Origin: a virus
Virus record (IMG/VR): IMGVR_UViG_3300034071_000568
Coordinates: 1 to 24,067 of that record
Reading direction: 5' to 3' (one strand)
DNA length: 24,067 bases
The position numbers were made by a program, and so were the translations under genes. Under the pieces are notes generated by a model. It made no database searches and was not told the DNA's origin. It saw nothing but the letters and a program-made list of their open reading frames with translations. Of this stretch, positions 15,413-23,472 are shown piece by piece. The first letter of the stretch is position 1; every line of letters starts with the position of its first letter.

Positions 15413-15990
15413 ATTCCTATATTAAGCCTGTAAAACTGCAATAAGTTTTGAACTGTAGGATTAACTTGATAAGCCCTTTCACCGCCTGCTTCTCTATTGG
15501 AATATAGATCACCAATAATAAGCATCATGGCAAACTTTAAAGGATCAGGCAAAGGATTTGTATCAGGGCTACCACCTGAAGTAAAGCCAACTACATAGCG
15601 AATCTTTACATTGTTTTCTTGATCATACAGATTAGGATAAGTTACATCATAAGCAGGATAAATACTTGCTGGCTCAGAGTAATTATCAAGAATATACTGA
15701 GTAGAGCTTAGAGTTTGCTCAACTCCATTTTCATCTAAATATTTAACTGAAGTAATAGATTGAACTGGAGAAGATAAATCAATCTTATCCTTCCATCCAG
15801 TAAGTGCAAGCTCAACTGTTTGTTGGGCAATAAATCTATTTAGGTAATTTTCTAGATGTTGTCTAGAAGCTGTAATTAGTGCGCTGATTAGCGCTGTATC
15901 TGTTGGGCTATCATCTAAGCGCAAATACTCAGATACATCTGCAACAGTAATAGGCTCAAAAGATGGTGCAGTAATAATCTTAGTTGCCAT
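15409..15990 (-). CDS. Head-tail connector (HK97 gp6 / phiE125 gp8-like)
   Basis: A 193-residue adaptor expected to form a ring under the portal. Seen: the family's N-terminal VADVSEYLRLDDSPTDTALI pattern, a helix with ASRQHLENYLNR, then IDLSSPVQSITSVKYLDENG and a C-terminal helix DPLKFAMMLIIGDLYSNRE. This order matches gp6-like connectors (phage_connect_1 and phiE125 gp8 families). Its stop codon TGA overlaps the GTG start of the next gene by four bases, so translation probably passes straight into the unusual sugar-enzyme cassette. Confidence 0.92.
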   Translation of the reverse strand: MATKIITAPSFEPITVADVSEYLRLDDSPTDTALISALITASRQHLENYLNRFIAQQTVELALTGWKDKIDLSSPVQSITSVKYLDENGVEQTLSSTQYILDNYSEPASIYPAYDVTYPNLYDQENNVKIRYVVGFTSGGSPDTNPLPDPLKFAMMLIIGDLYSNREAGGERAYQVNPTVQNLLQFYRLNIGM

Positions 15991-16198
15991 TTTTGCGCTT
16001 TCTTACTTTTTTGGTTTCTACTGTTTTTTCAATATGTGGCTTAGTTTCAATCTCATTCCATTTTACAGGCTTAAATTCTGTTACTAATCCTGAACCAAGC
16101 CAATAGTAAGCTATGCCATCATCACAATCAAATACTTGACCAGTTGTAATATCACCCATAATTGGGCTTATAAAATCTCTTTGTGCTTTTACTAGCAT
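15980..16198 (-). CDS. Small conserved head-tail region protein
   Basis: A 72-residue protein. Seen: MLVKAQRDFISPIMGDITTG followed by QVFDCDDGIAYYWLGSGLVTEF, a short beta-rich SH3-like segment, and a Lys-rich C-terminal tail (VETKKVRKRKNGN). Proteins of this shape, with a hydrophobic barrel plus a YWL-x-x-GLV motif, are common just after the major capsid gene in siphoviruses; their role is unknown. The ATG start lies only three bases after the T-run of the terminator and has no clear Shine-Dalgarno, so translation may be weak. It overlaps the next gene by 11 bases. Confidence 0.8.
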   Translation of the reverse strand: MLVKAQRDFISPIMGDITTGQVFDCDDGIAYYWLGSGLVTEFKPVKWNEIETKPHIEKTVETKKVRKRKNGN

Positions 16199-16201
16199 GA
16201 T

Positions 16202-16235
16202 AAAAATGGGAAGGAGTTTCCCCCTTCCCTATTTT
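16202..16235 (-). terminator. Intrinsic terminator after the major capsid gene
   Basis: On the minus strand GGGAAGG (16229-16223), an eight-base loop, CCTTCCC (16214-16208), then after one base a run of five T (16206-16202), preceded by an A-tract (16235-16232). The stem is seven perfect G/C-rich pairs. It lies in the 46 bp gap between the capsid stop and the next start, so it probably attenuates transcription into the connector and tail genes, keeping capsid protein more abundant. The A and T tracts make it look usable in both directions. Confidence 0.75.
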
Positions 16236-16244
16236 AATACCCTA

Positions 16245-17390
16245 TCAAACAGTCAAATTACCATATTGAATGGAAGCAGGGCGATAGATTGCCAAGCCCA
16301 AGCGAGCTTCTGCACGAACTGTAACCAAATTCTTTTGGAAGTTGGTGTCATCTGCTTCACTCATCTCAACAGTAGTGCCTTGGCGATTCCATACCTGTGC
16401 TGCAACATCCATTGCGCCAACCATAAACTTACCAGCAGTCATAGTATTTGTAGCTACAACTGGCAAGCCCCACAATGTAGGTGCAAGTTTCTGAGGTGAA
16501 CCAAAGACATATGCATCATCAGTTGTCTTAGTTCTCTCAATAGCACCCCAATCAGCAGGATTCAGGATGATTGCAGTAGCATTGTAATCAGCAGCAGCTA
16601 CAGCATAGATAGCACGATTGATGCTATCAATCGCATTATCACCGCTTACTGGTGTGAATGCTGTGAAATTACCTGATTTAGTAAGACCGCCAATGTTTTG
16701 ACCTGAGCCATTACCATTAAGCAACTGTTGGTCAATGCGAAGATCAACACCATAGCGCAGGCGAGTATCTACATAGCTGGCTAATGCTGGTGCATCATCC
16801 ATAACTTGCTTAGATAACTTGAGCCAATGAGCAATAGTCTTAACTGGTGCGCTGACTAATTCAAATGTCAAAGCAGATTCAGGCTTAGTTGCACCTTCAG
16901 CAGTTTCAGCAGCATTAGTTGTATATGTTAGTTCTCTTGTATATTCAACTAAGTTTGAAGAAGTTGTGCCAAATGGAAGAACATCCCGAATACGCAAAGT
17001 ACGATAAGCGCCACTTACAATACCTGATTGGCGCTGTGGTGCAACAATGGTATCACTATTAGCAGCAGGAGATCCTGATTGACCAGTAATGGTATTTTTG
17101 ATCTCTAAGCGAGCTTTAGAAGTGCGACCTTCTACAAATGCTTTGAACTCATCAGAGTTAGCAAAAGCCTGTCCTAAAGTTATAGGTGCTTCATAACCCT
17201 TTTTAATAGATTCAGCTTGCTTCTGCTCAATCTCAAGAAGGCGATCACCCATTACTTTTAGTTCTTTAGCAGCTTTTTCAGCAGCTTCTACAGCAGATTT
17301 GCTTTCTGTTCCTGCGCTTTTGAGCATAGCATCAATTTCTGATTGCTTTTTCTCAATAGCTTCTACTACTTGGTTTAATTGATCCGACAT
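16245..17390 (-). CDS. Major capsid protein, HK97 gp5-type
   Basis: A 381-residue shell protein. Residues 1 to about 98 form a charged coiled-coil delta (scaffold) domain (ending near ARLEIKNTITGQ), where the protease should cut; the rest is the HK97 fold with TIRD-like RIRDVLPFGTTSSNLVEY, KPESALTFELVSAPVKTIAHW, MDDAPAL, QQLLNGNGSGQNIGGL, LNPADW and GLPVV motifs. Comparison from memory with HK97 gp5 (385 residues) places K169 here at the cross-linking K169 of HK97 (ATKPES versus ALKPES), N354 at HK97 N356 (QKNLVT versus VKNMLT) and E361 at catalytic E363. All three are present, so a covalently cross-linked chainmail capsid is plausible. An intrinsic terminator follows its stop. Confidence 0.97.
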   Translation of the reverse strand: MSDQLNQVVEAIEKKQSEIDAMLKSAGTESKSAVEAAEKAAKELKVMGDRLLEIEQKQAESIKKGYEAPITLGQAFANSDEFKAFVEGRTSKARLEIKNTITGQSGSPAANSDTIVAPQRQSGIVSGAYRTLRIRDVLPFGTTSSNLVEYTRELTYTTNAAETAEGATKPESALTFELVSAPVKTIAHWLKLSKQVMDDAPALASYVDTRLRYGVDLRIDQQLLNGNGSGQNIGGLTKSGNFTAFTPVSGDNAIDSINRAIYAVAAADYNATAIILNPADWGAIERTKTTDDAYVFGSPQKLAPTLWGLPVVATNTMTAGKFMVGAMDVAAQVWNRQGTTVEMSEADDTNFQKNLVTVRAEARLGLAIYRPASIQYGNLTV

Positions 17391-17393
17391 AAT

Positions 17394-18563
17394 TTATCCT
17401 TTGATAATGTTGGTTAAGCGATTAATAATCATTGCTTGTTCAATCTCAGTCTTTACCTCATCCCGAAGCACCAACTTAATTTGCGCCAGCAAAGCCTTTG
17501 CGCTTGAGTTACTAAGGTTTGCTGAATCTCTCAGAAATTCCTCAGCTTCTCTAATACTTTTAATTCCTTCAATATCTAATTTTACAGAATCTAATGAGAT
17601 TCTTGCATTATTATCTGCTGGATTATCTACAACAGATACTTCTACTAGATCTATTTTCTTTAAATATCTAATGCCATCCCTAACATCATAGCCACCATCA
17701 GGAATCTTAAAGCCAATAGATAAACCATCTACAGTCTTATTAATCATGCTGGCATAGATAGCATCAGCAGTAGGATGCCCCAAAGATAACTGACCCTTTA
17801 CATAAAGTCCTCTTGTATCTTCTTCCATACTCATCCATTTGCCAATTGTTGCAGGCATATCAGATCTATAAGATGTGTGATTAAAATACATTGAAACAGG
17901 GCGATTGCGATTAGAAATAGTATCTTGATAAGCGCCCTTTAGGATGGTGTCATTGTAGGAATCTACTCCATCAAATACAGAAGCATATCCTTCAAACATT
18001 CCTAGATCAGCAATTTTAATTTCTGCTGAAGCAAAATTTAACATTTTCTTTTCTAACATAGGCTTCTTTCCCTGCTTTTCTTCATCAATCCTATTTAACT
18101 GCCTGTTCTTGGCATTAGCCCAAGTCTGTCCTACATCACCACCCCACAAAGCCCAAGCAATTCTGCCAGCGCTAGGGTATCCATCTTCACCCTGACTAAA
18201 ACCCTGACCCTGCTTATCTACTTCATGCCTTGCAAAATAACTAACCATCCTTCTCACAGTTTCGGCTGATAGCTCTCTTTTGTTAGCTAGATCTCTAGCT
18301 CTTGCTACACCTACCTCTGTGCCACCTCTATTAAACTCATCTCTCCAAGCTAAACCTCTTTTTGCTTCTTGCGCCATTGAATCTGTAGGAGTTAAATCTA
18401 TTTCCTCACCCCTATAAGTTGCCTTCTCATCCCTTCTGCCCCAAACTGCATAGCAAAAACCAGCCCTTTGTTCTTGATCAGGAAAATCTTCTACTGCTTC
18501 TGCATCACCCATACACCTTGAGATAAACTCTCTTTCAGTTTCATCATCCCTAGGTGTTGGCAT
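17394..18563 (-). CDS. Head maturation (prohead) protease with N-terminal extension
   Basis: A 389-residue protein whose C-terminal part (from about 169) is a HK97 gp4-type prohead protease that cleaves the scaffold part off the capsid protein inside the prohead. Seen in that part: [22 protein letters not shown] with likely catalytic H229, LSIGF with likely nucleophile S282, and [11 protein letters not shown] near 306-316. Before it lie two extra segments: residues 1-45 ([17 protein letters not shown]...FCYAVWG) and 57-155 ([16 protein letters not shown]...[19 protein letters not shown]...ARHEVDKQG...[11 protein letters not shown]), a module I recall from other phage protease-region proteins. 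M169 (codon at 18057-18059) has AGGGA nine bases upstream, so a short protease may also be made internally. The capsid gene follows after three bases. Confidence 0.93.
   Translation of the reverse strand: MPTPRDDETEREFISRCMGDAEAVEDFPDQEQRAGFCYAVWGRRDEKATYRGEEIDLTPTDSMAQEAKRGLAWRDEFNRGGTEVGVARARDLANKRELSAETVRRMVSYFARHEVDKQGQGFSQGEDGYPSAGRIAWALWGGDVGQTWANAKNRQLNRIDEEKQGKKPMLEKKMLNFASAEIKIADLGMFEGYASVFDGVDSYNDTILKGAYQDTISNRNRPVSMYFNHTSYRSDMPATIGKWMSMEEDTRGLYVKGQLSLGHPTADAIYASMINKTVDGLSIGFKIPDGGYDVRDGIRYLKKIDLVEVSVVDNPADNNARISLDSVKLDIEGIKSIREAEEFLRDSANLSNSSAKALLAQIKLVLRDEVKTEIEQAMIINRLTNIIKG
17397..17402 (-). promoter_or_regulatory. Strong ribosome binding site of the major capsid gene
   Basis: AAAGGA on the minus strand, six bases before the capsid ATG and embedded in the last codons of the protease gene. 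Among the best-placed Shine-Dalgarno sites in the window, fitting the need for very high capsid protein output from a shared transcript. Confidence 0.7.
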
Positions 18564-18585
18564 ATTCTTTTCCCATCTTTTGCAT

Positions 18586-18614
18586 ATAATAAACTAAAAC
18601 TATCAAGCTACCAA
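18586..18614 (-). promoter_or_regulatory. Candidate sigma-70 promoter for the capsid genes
   Basis: On the minus strand TTGGTA (18614-18609, four of six matches to TTGACA) is followed after exactly 17 bases by TATTAT (18591-18586, five of six matches to TATAAT). Most of it falls in the 39 bp gap before the protease gene, otherwise unusual in this tightly packed operon. Transcription would start near 18579. Assigned by eye; AT-rich DNA yields such matches by chance. Confidence 0.35.
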
Positions 18615-19478
18615 TAGCAATAGCAAATCTTCATCAGGAATACCAAGCTGACCTTCTGCGATTAAATCATTTGATGCAACTGAAGTTTGTAGTGAAAAGA
18701 CATTTGCTCTAGCGCTAATAAATATCTGACCGCTTGCAGAAATATTTTCTACAAAAATTTGTGTAGTTACTGGAACAATTAAAGCCTTAGCCCCTCTGCT
18801 TTCTAATGGTGCATAGTGTTTTCCACCTCTACCAACTTCTGATGCAACTTCTTGTCCACTTGCGCTTACTGATCCTAAATTACTTTGTAAACCTATACCA
18901 TTTACAGAGAAAACAGGATTTTGTGTAGCATTTGCACTAATTTCTGCAACAAAACTGCTCATTTGTATGCCTGAAATAGATGTAGAATCCGCAATTTCTG
19001 CTGTTACATTCCCTAAAAATATTGATAAATCTAAGCCAGTAATGGTAGATGTGGCGCTTTGTGTGCCATTTGCGCTGATATTTTGAGCAGTAGATGTGGC
19101 TTCTTGCCCTGTAATTGATACTAAATCTGTAACTATCGGGCTTATATTACCTACTGCTGAAGCCATTTGTAGCCCATTTGTAGCTACATTGCTATTTTGA
19201 ATACCACTTGCAGTTATGGTTTCTGCGCTTGAAGTAAGGGTTATCCCTGATATTTGTATAGAATCAGAAACAATTTCACCAATACTGCCAGCAGTTGAAG
19301 TTAATTCCTGACCTACTAGCTCAATAGTTGAGCTATTTATGCCACCATCATCAAAATTATTTAATGCTGAATCAAAAAGACCATAGCCATCATCAAATAG
19401 TATTGGCGGATCTTGCCATTCATCAAAGGTGCTAGGCTGATTATCAAAATCACCTAAAGCACTATCAAAGTTAGGCAT
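18603..19478 (-). CDS. Repeat-rich putative virion protein with FD-heptad N-terminus
   Basis: A 291-residue protein I cannot assign to a named family. Seen: residues 4-43 hold six Phe-Asp pairs (F4, F11, F18, F28, F35, F42) spaced 7, 7, 10, 7, 7. Residues about 52-212 hold seven degenerate repeats of about 23 residues, each roughly hydrophobic-x-Gly-(I/L/Q)-x-(A/M/L)-(T/S)-S...G-x-(I/V)-S-A, with regular Gly and Ser positions suggestive of stacked beta strands. The C-terminus (213-291) is non-repetitive and ends in an acidic, Leu-rich tail. Short Gly/Val/Ser repeats like TGVxATSxVGxVxVxG are familiar from proteins of marine phages. It sits between portal and protease, so a head-associated structural role is inferred. 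The same FD pattern recurs in the J-like tip protein. Confidence 0.75.
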   Translation of the reverse strand: MPNFDSALGDFDNQPSTFDEWQDPPILFDDGYGLFDSALNNFDDGGINSSTIELVGQELTSTAGSIGEIVSDSIQISGITLTSSAETITASGIQNSNVATNGLQMASAVGNISPIVTDLVSITGQEATSTAQNISANGTQSATSTITGLDLSIFLGNVTAEIADSTSISGIQMSSFVAEISANATQNPVFSVNGIGLQSNLGSVSASGQEVASEVGRGGKHYAPLESRGAKALIVPVTTQIFVENISASGQIFISARANVFSLQTSVASNDLIAEGQLGIPDEDLLLLLVA

Positions 19479-19891
19479 CAGGCAATTCTAATAAGCGCTG
19501 TAGCCCCTGCTGCTGGTAGATCAATGGTGAAAGTTCCTGAAACAGAAACTACATCACTACCAAAATCAAAACAGGCTACAGCTTTGTTTGTTTTGCTTGA
19601 GTTATATATCAAGCAACCTCTAGCAGTTATGGTGCTATCTGCCCATGATGGATCAGAGAAAGTAATATAAGCTGTGCTTGTAGATAGACCACTAACATAT
19701 CCAGTTAAGGTTTTTCCGCCTGCATCATAGCCTGTGCCACTAACTTCATTAGAAGAAGAATAGGCTGTAGTGCCTGCACCTAAAGTAGCAGAGCTAGTAT
19801 ATAAAGCAATCTTATAAGTATCTGTGGAAGCATGAACTCCCTCAAGAATCTCTTGCTTATAGGAATTACAAATTGCTGTAGTGATTGCCAT
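19478..19891 (-). CDS. Small beta-rich protein, probably a virion component
   Basis: A 137-residue protein of unknown function. Seen: an opening MAITTAICNSYKQEILEGVH, then DTYKIALYTSSATLGAGT, a Ser/Thr/Gly-rich middle with EVSGTGYDAGG, and ITFSDPSWADSTITARG followed by CLIYNSS and a C-terminal AAGATALIRIA. Composition and alternating polarity suggest an all-beta fold without signal peptide or membrane segment. From memory, proteins of this type are widespread in phages of aquatic bacteria, usually among structural genes and without assigned role. It lies between portal and protease and overlaps the next gene by one base (TGATG). A head decoration or vertex protein is possible, but that is inference. 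Confidence 0.8.
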   Translation of the reverse strand: MAITTAICNSYKQEILEGVHASTDTYKIALYTSSATLGAGTTAYSSSNEVSGTGYDAGGKTLTGYVSGLSTSTAYITFSDPSWADSTITARGCLIYNSSKTNKAVACFDFGSDVVSVSGTFTIDLPAAGATALIRIA

Positions 19892-19893
19892 GA

Positions 19894-21336
19894 TTATCCT
19901 TCTGTAGATTCTGCGCCTGTTACATTACCCTTATCATCCCTGACTAGCTTTATAGTCTTTTTGGATGGCTTACCATCTGTTTCTTGCTTCAATGTTAAAT
20001 TAATTGGTGTGCTTTCAACTGTGATATTGGGGTTTAGATCAAACTTTAATGGCTGTTTTTCATTATTCATAGATGATATTTGAGCCTTTAGTTCCCTATC
20101 CATATTGCTCATAGCACCCAAAATCTGCTCAGTTTGCGCTGGCTGTGGATTAGAAAGAGTAGTAATAGGTGTCATTTGTGCCTGTAAATAAGCAACATCA
20201 CCACCTAATATTGGCTCTAAGCCTTCTCTTTGTCTGCATTCATTGATAGTTTTAAAGCCTGACATAATAGCTTCTTTGTAAGTTGCGTATCTAGTCTGCT
20301 CATCACCTCTAAGTAGTGCGCCAAAATCAAACTCAAACTCAAAGTTGCGCTTATCATCTGCTGACAATAGAGTGTTGCGAATGGCAGCTTCATACCTTTC
20401 AAGGTATGGTCTTAGTCCTAATTTATAAAATCCCTCAACAATCTGTTGAATCCCTGAACCCCAAGTAGTGCTGGCTGATGTGTCATTAATTAAGACTGAT
20501 GGCACACCAAAGAATCTTGCAATATCTTCAATCTGAAATCTGCGAGTTTCTAATAGTTGCACATCTTTAGGATTCATAGATACTTGCTGATAAGTCATAC
20601 CAGCTTCTAGAACTCTTAGCGGATCTCCTGAGCCTTGCTGTAAATCTGCAAAGGCTAATCGGATTTGTTCTCTTTGCTCAGGCTTCAGAAGTTTATCAAT
20701 AGTCAAAACTCCAGTAGGCTTAAAGCCATTAGAAGCTAAAGTCTTAACCCTATCATCCCCTGCAATACCAATTCCAATAGCATTGCGAGCATAGGCAAGA
20801 GGAGAAAGACCAACAATGCCATTGCTCATTAGCTTAATATGCCAAATGCTCTCAGGGCTGTAAACTGAAACATCTGTTCCTGAGTTATATCTATAGGTTA
20901 CTGTGCCATCTGTAAGTAAAGCTACTTCCATTTGCTCTGCCATTAAAGGCAATAAACTTATAATGCGCTTACCAGTTCCCCTAGTAATGTGTGCATAAGC
21001 ATTACCATGCAAGGCTAATTGCATAGTCATTGTTTCAAAGAACTCTAATCTGTTTTGATATTTGTTTGGTTTGTTAGCAAATAGCTCTGCAAGAGGATGG
21101 CTATTATCTAAAACCCTAGTGCCATCAGCTTCAATCCTGTAGCAGTTGATAGGAAGCCCACCAATGGTTTCAGAAAGCAACCTTACACAAGCCCAAACTG
21201 CTGAGAGCTTTAGAGATGTATCTTCATTTACTGTTACATTCGCTATCTGATAAGAGCCTGCATTTGCTTGCTGTAAGCCAGCTTGTCTTTTGCCAGCTAT
21301 ACCAAAGCCAAATAATAGAGTTGAATACCATGCCAT
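19894..21336 (-). CDS. Portal protein, HK97 family
   Basis: A 480-residue protein expected to form the twelve-subunit ring at the capsid vertex through which DNA enters and to which the tail connects. Seen: signature stretches VWACVRLLSETIGGLPI near the N-terminus, LHGNAYAHI, the IWHIKLMSNGIVGLSPLAYAR block, RRFQIEDIARFFGVP and ASTTWGSGIQQI, all typical of the HK97/phage_portal family and in the right order. The C-terminal 100 residues (from about QTRYATYKEAIMSGFKTINE) hold the usual N-E-R-GLEP motif and then a low-complexity tail rich in Q, N and K that reaches beyond the family's core. It begins two bases after the large terminase stop. Unlike HK97, where the protease follows directly, two extra genes come next. 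Confidence 0.96.
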   Translation of the reverse strand: MAWYSTLLFGFGIAGKRQAGLQQANAGSYQIANVTVNEDTSLKLSAVWACVRLLSETIGGLPINCYRIEADGTRVLDNSHPLAELFANKPNKYQNRLEFFETMTMQLALHGNAYAHITRGTGKRIISLLPLMAEQMEVALLTDGTVTYRYNSGTDVSVYSPESIWHIKLMSNGIVGLSPLAYARNAIGIGIAGDDRVKTLASNGFKPTGVLTIDKLLKPEQREQIRLAFADLQQGSGDPLRVLEAGMTYQQVSMNPKDVQLLETRRFQIEDIARFFGVPSVLINDTSASTTWGSGIQQIVEGFYKLGLRPYLERYEAAIRNTLLSADDKRNFEFEFDFGALLRGDEQTRYATYKEAIMSGFKTINECRQREGLEPILGGDVAYLQAQMTPITTLSNPQPAQTEQILGAMSNMDRELKAQISSMNNEKQPLKFDLNPNITVESTPINLTLKQETDGKPSKKTIKLVRDDKGNVTGAESTEG

Positions 21337-21338
21337 AT

Positions 21339-23018
21339 TTATAGCCTTATCGGATTAGCCAAGAAGTCATCTAAACTCCCATGCTCATTACTATTTGCAA
21401 TAGCTCTGCTTAATGCCATAATCAAAGCTACTACTCCATCAATCTTATTCTCATGCCTTTCTTTCCTTGGATAGATATTGTCCTTTGCATCCATATGACA
21501 AACTACATTACTAACCATCCAAGTAAGAACTGGATCACCATTGTGATGAAATTTTTTATCTAAGACCAAGGCTTCTAATTGCTTCATTGGCTCACTAAAA
21601 TTCAACACAGTTGGGCGAACCTCAACCATATTTACACCCTGATTAAGCAAGCGCATTGATAACTGAGTAGCCTGAAATGGATCATATGGCACTTCTATAA
21701 CATCAAATTGCTTGCAATCTTCTAGGATTTTATTCTCTATCACCATAAAGTCAATGATTGCGCCATCAGTAACAGTAAGTAAGCCAAGACTTTCCCACCC
21801 TGAGTATTGAGAGTTCTCACCTTTATCTACAGTTTCTCTAGGCAAATAATAATCACCGAATGCATAGTAATGACCATCTCTTTCAAATAACAACATCTTG
21901 GCTGCAATATCTGTTTTAGAAGCTAAGTCTAAAGCTATGTAGGCTGGCTCACCTCTAAAATCTTCTACACTAAGAGAGGAATCTGTGCAGGCTTCCCATG
22001 CTCTCATATCCATCCAGCTTACATCTGCATTAACCCATTCATTTAAATGCTTTGTTCTAAAGTTGTTAGCTGCGCTAGGCATACTCATAGCTTTGGCTTG
22101 CAAAGGAAGTAAAACTTCAGGCATTACAGAAACACCCCAATTAGGGTTAGCTTTTTTCAGGGCTTCTTCAGTTGTCCAATCATCATCCTTATCATCTAAA
22201 CCATAAATGATCCCAAATTGGGTATCATCATGCCCAGTTTTCTCTAAGACTTTGCGAACAAAGCCCCTTACCTCATAACAAATACCAGCCCTATTAGAGC
22301 CTGCTGTAGTGATAACCCACAGCATTGACTGTGTTCTTTTGCCTATAGAAGTTTCTACAACATCATAAACCGCCCTAGTCTTATGGGCATGAAGCTCATC
22401 TATGATGGCAAAGTGTGTGTTTAGACCATCCAAAGTAGAACCTTCAGCACTCAGGGCTTCAAACTTAGATGCTGTTCTTACCTGATTAATATTGTGTGCA
22501 TTGATCTCAATGCCAAAATGATTCCTTAGCCCTGCTGTCTTTTTAGCCATATGCTGTGCATCACCAAAGACAATCTTGGCTTGATCCCTAGTAGTAGCAA
22601 AGCTATAGACCTCAGCGCCACCCTCACCATCAGCACAAAGCATATACAAACCAATAGCTGAACTCATAGCAGATTTGCCATTACCCCTTGGCACTTCAAT
22701 GTAAGTCCTTCTAAATCTCCTGTAGCCTGTGTCTTTATGCATCCAAGAAAACACAGTCATAAGAATAAAGATCTGCCAAGGCTCTAACTCAATAGGCTCA
22801 CCAGCCAACTTGCCTTTGATATGTGGCAGTTGCTCTACAAAAGTGCAAACCCTAGCGCCCTTTGATGAATCATAGATGTAAGGCAACTCAGATGTATTCT
22901 CTTTTGATAGATCATCTAACTGCCTTCTACAAGCCTGCTTAACATATTTATTAGCAGGGATAACTCCCTTGAGAATGTCTAAGCAATATTGAGATGCTAC
23001 TTTTTGATAATCAACCAC
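21339..23018 (-). CDS. Terminase large subunit (HK97 gp2-type)
   Basis: A 559-residue ATPase-nuclease motor that pumps DNA into the prohead and cuts it. Seen: Walker A PRGNGKS at 110-116, Walker B-like FAIIDEL at 203-209, a TTAG coupling motif at 237-240, and a C-terminal RNase H-like nuclease with acidic residues D364 and D370 (ALDLASKTD) and D527 (KIDGVVALIMA). This is the Terminase_1 pattern. The start is GTG at 23016-23018, overlapping the end of the small terminase by eight bases; no in-frame ATG lies near the N-terminus, so GTG is the best start. The portal gene follows after two bases. Full length. Confidence 0.96.
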   Translation of the reverse strand: MVDYQKVASQYCLDILKGVIPANKYVKQACRRQLDDLSKENTSELPYIYDSSKGARVCTFVEQLPHIKGKLAGEPIELEPWQIFILMTVFSWMHKDTGYRRFRRTYIEVPRGNGKSAMSSAIGLYMLCADGEGGAEVYSFATTRDQAKIVFGDAQHMAKKTAGLRNHFGIEINAHNINQVRTASKFEALSAEGSTLDGLNTHFAIIDELHAHKTRAVYDVVETSIGKRTQSMLWVITTAGSNRAGICYEVRGFVRKVLEKTGHDDTQFGIIYGLDDKDDDWTTEEALKKANPNWGVSVMPEVLLPLQAKAMSMPSAANNFRTKHLNEWVNADVSWMDMRAWEACTDSSLSVEDFRGEPAYIALDLASKTDIAAKMLLFERDGHYYAFGDYYLPRETVDKGENSQYSGWESLGLLTVTDGAIIDFMVIENKILEDCKQFDVIEVPYDPFQATQLSMRLLNQGVNMVEVRPTVLNFSEPMKQLEALVLDKKFHHNGDPVLTWMVSNVVCHMDAKDNIYPRKERHENKIDGVVALIMALSRAIANSNEHGSLDDFLANPIRL

Positions 23019-23472
23019 TTGCTAATTTAGCCCAAGGATCATTTTGAATTTCTTCTTCTGCTAAGACAATGCGACTTCTACTTGTAGGAGTAAAGCCCAT
23101 TTCACTAGCGCACTTCATCATCATAGAAGCCTGAGTATTTAGAACTCCTACATATGGGGATTGGATCTGATAGCCTTTAGGCGAAGTAAAAACAATGCCT
23201 TCATTTTGTAGTTGCTCAGATGCAAATCTATGTAGATCTTCTGCAACCACCCAAGCAGTAAGCACAGATTTATCTAGGCGCTTTAGCAAACCAGCAGGCG
23301 CATTATCAATGGCATAGTTCCATGAAGTCTTTTGGCTTTCAGTAAACCACTCAGGTGCTTGATCTAGATTCTTACTCACTACTGGCTCTCTGTTCCTTCT
23401 TCTCTCATCTTTTTTTGTAAATGTTCCCTGAACCAGTTTCAATTCAGTTGGCTTTGGCTTTCTACCTCTCAT
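23011..23472 (-). CDS. Terminase small subunit, P27-like family
   Basis: A 153-residue protein that should bind phage DNA at the packaging start and hand it to the large terminase. Seen: the typical opening MRGRKPKP with the ELKLVQGT motif, then a basic linker, a helical middle and the conserved YVGVLN...MMKCASEMGFTP segment near residues 107-130; this order is diagnostic for the P27/phiRSM small terminases. The ATG start has AGGGA five bases upstream. It overlaps the large terminase by eight bases, suggesting translational coupling. Length is normal for the family, and no truncation or frameshift is visible. Confidence 0.93.
   Translation of the reverse strand: MRGRKPKPTELKLVQGTFTKKDERRRNREPVVSKNLDQAPEWFTESQKTSWNYAIDNAPAGLLKRLDKSVLTAWVVAEDLHRFASEQLQNEGIVFTSPKGYQIQSPYVGVLNTQASMMMKCASEMGFTPTSRSRIVLAEEEIQNDPWAKLASG

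Noticed and set aside
20217-20402. Minus-strand 61-residue frame inside the portal gene
   Set aside because: It overlaps the portal in another frame and has no motif support.
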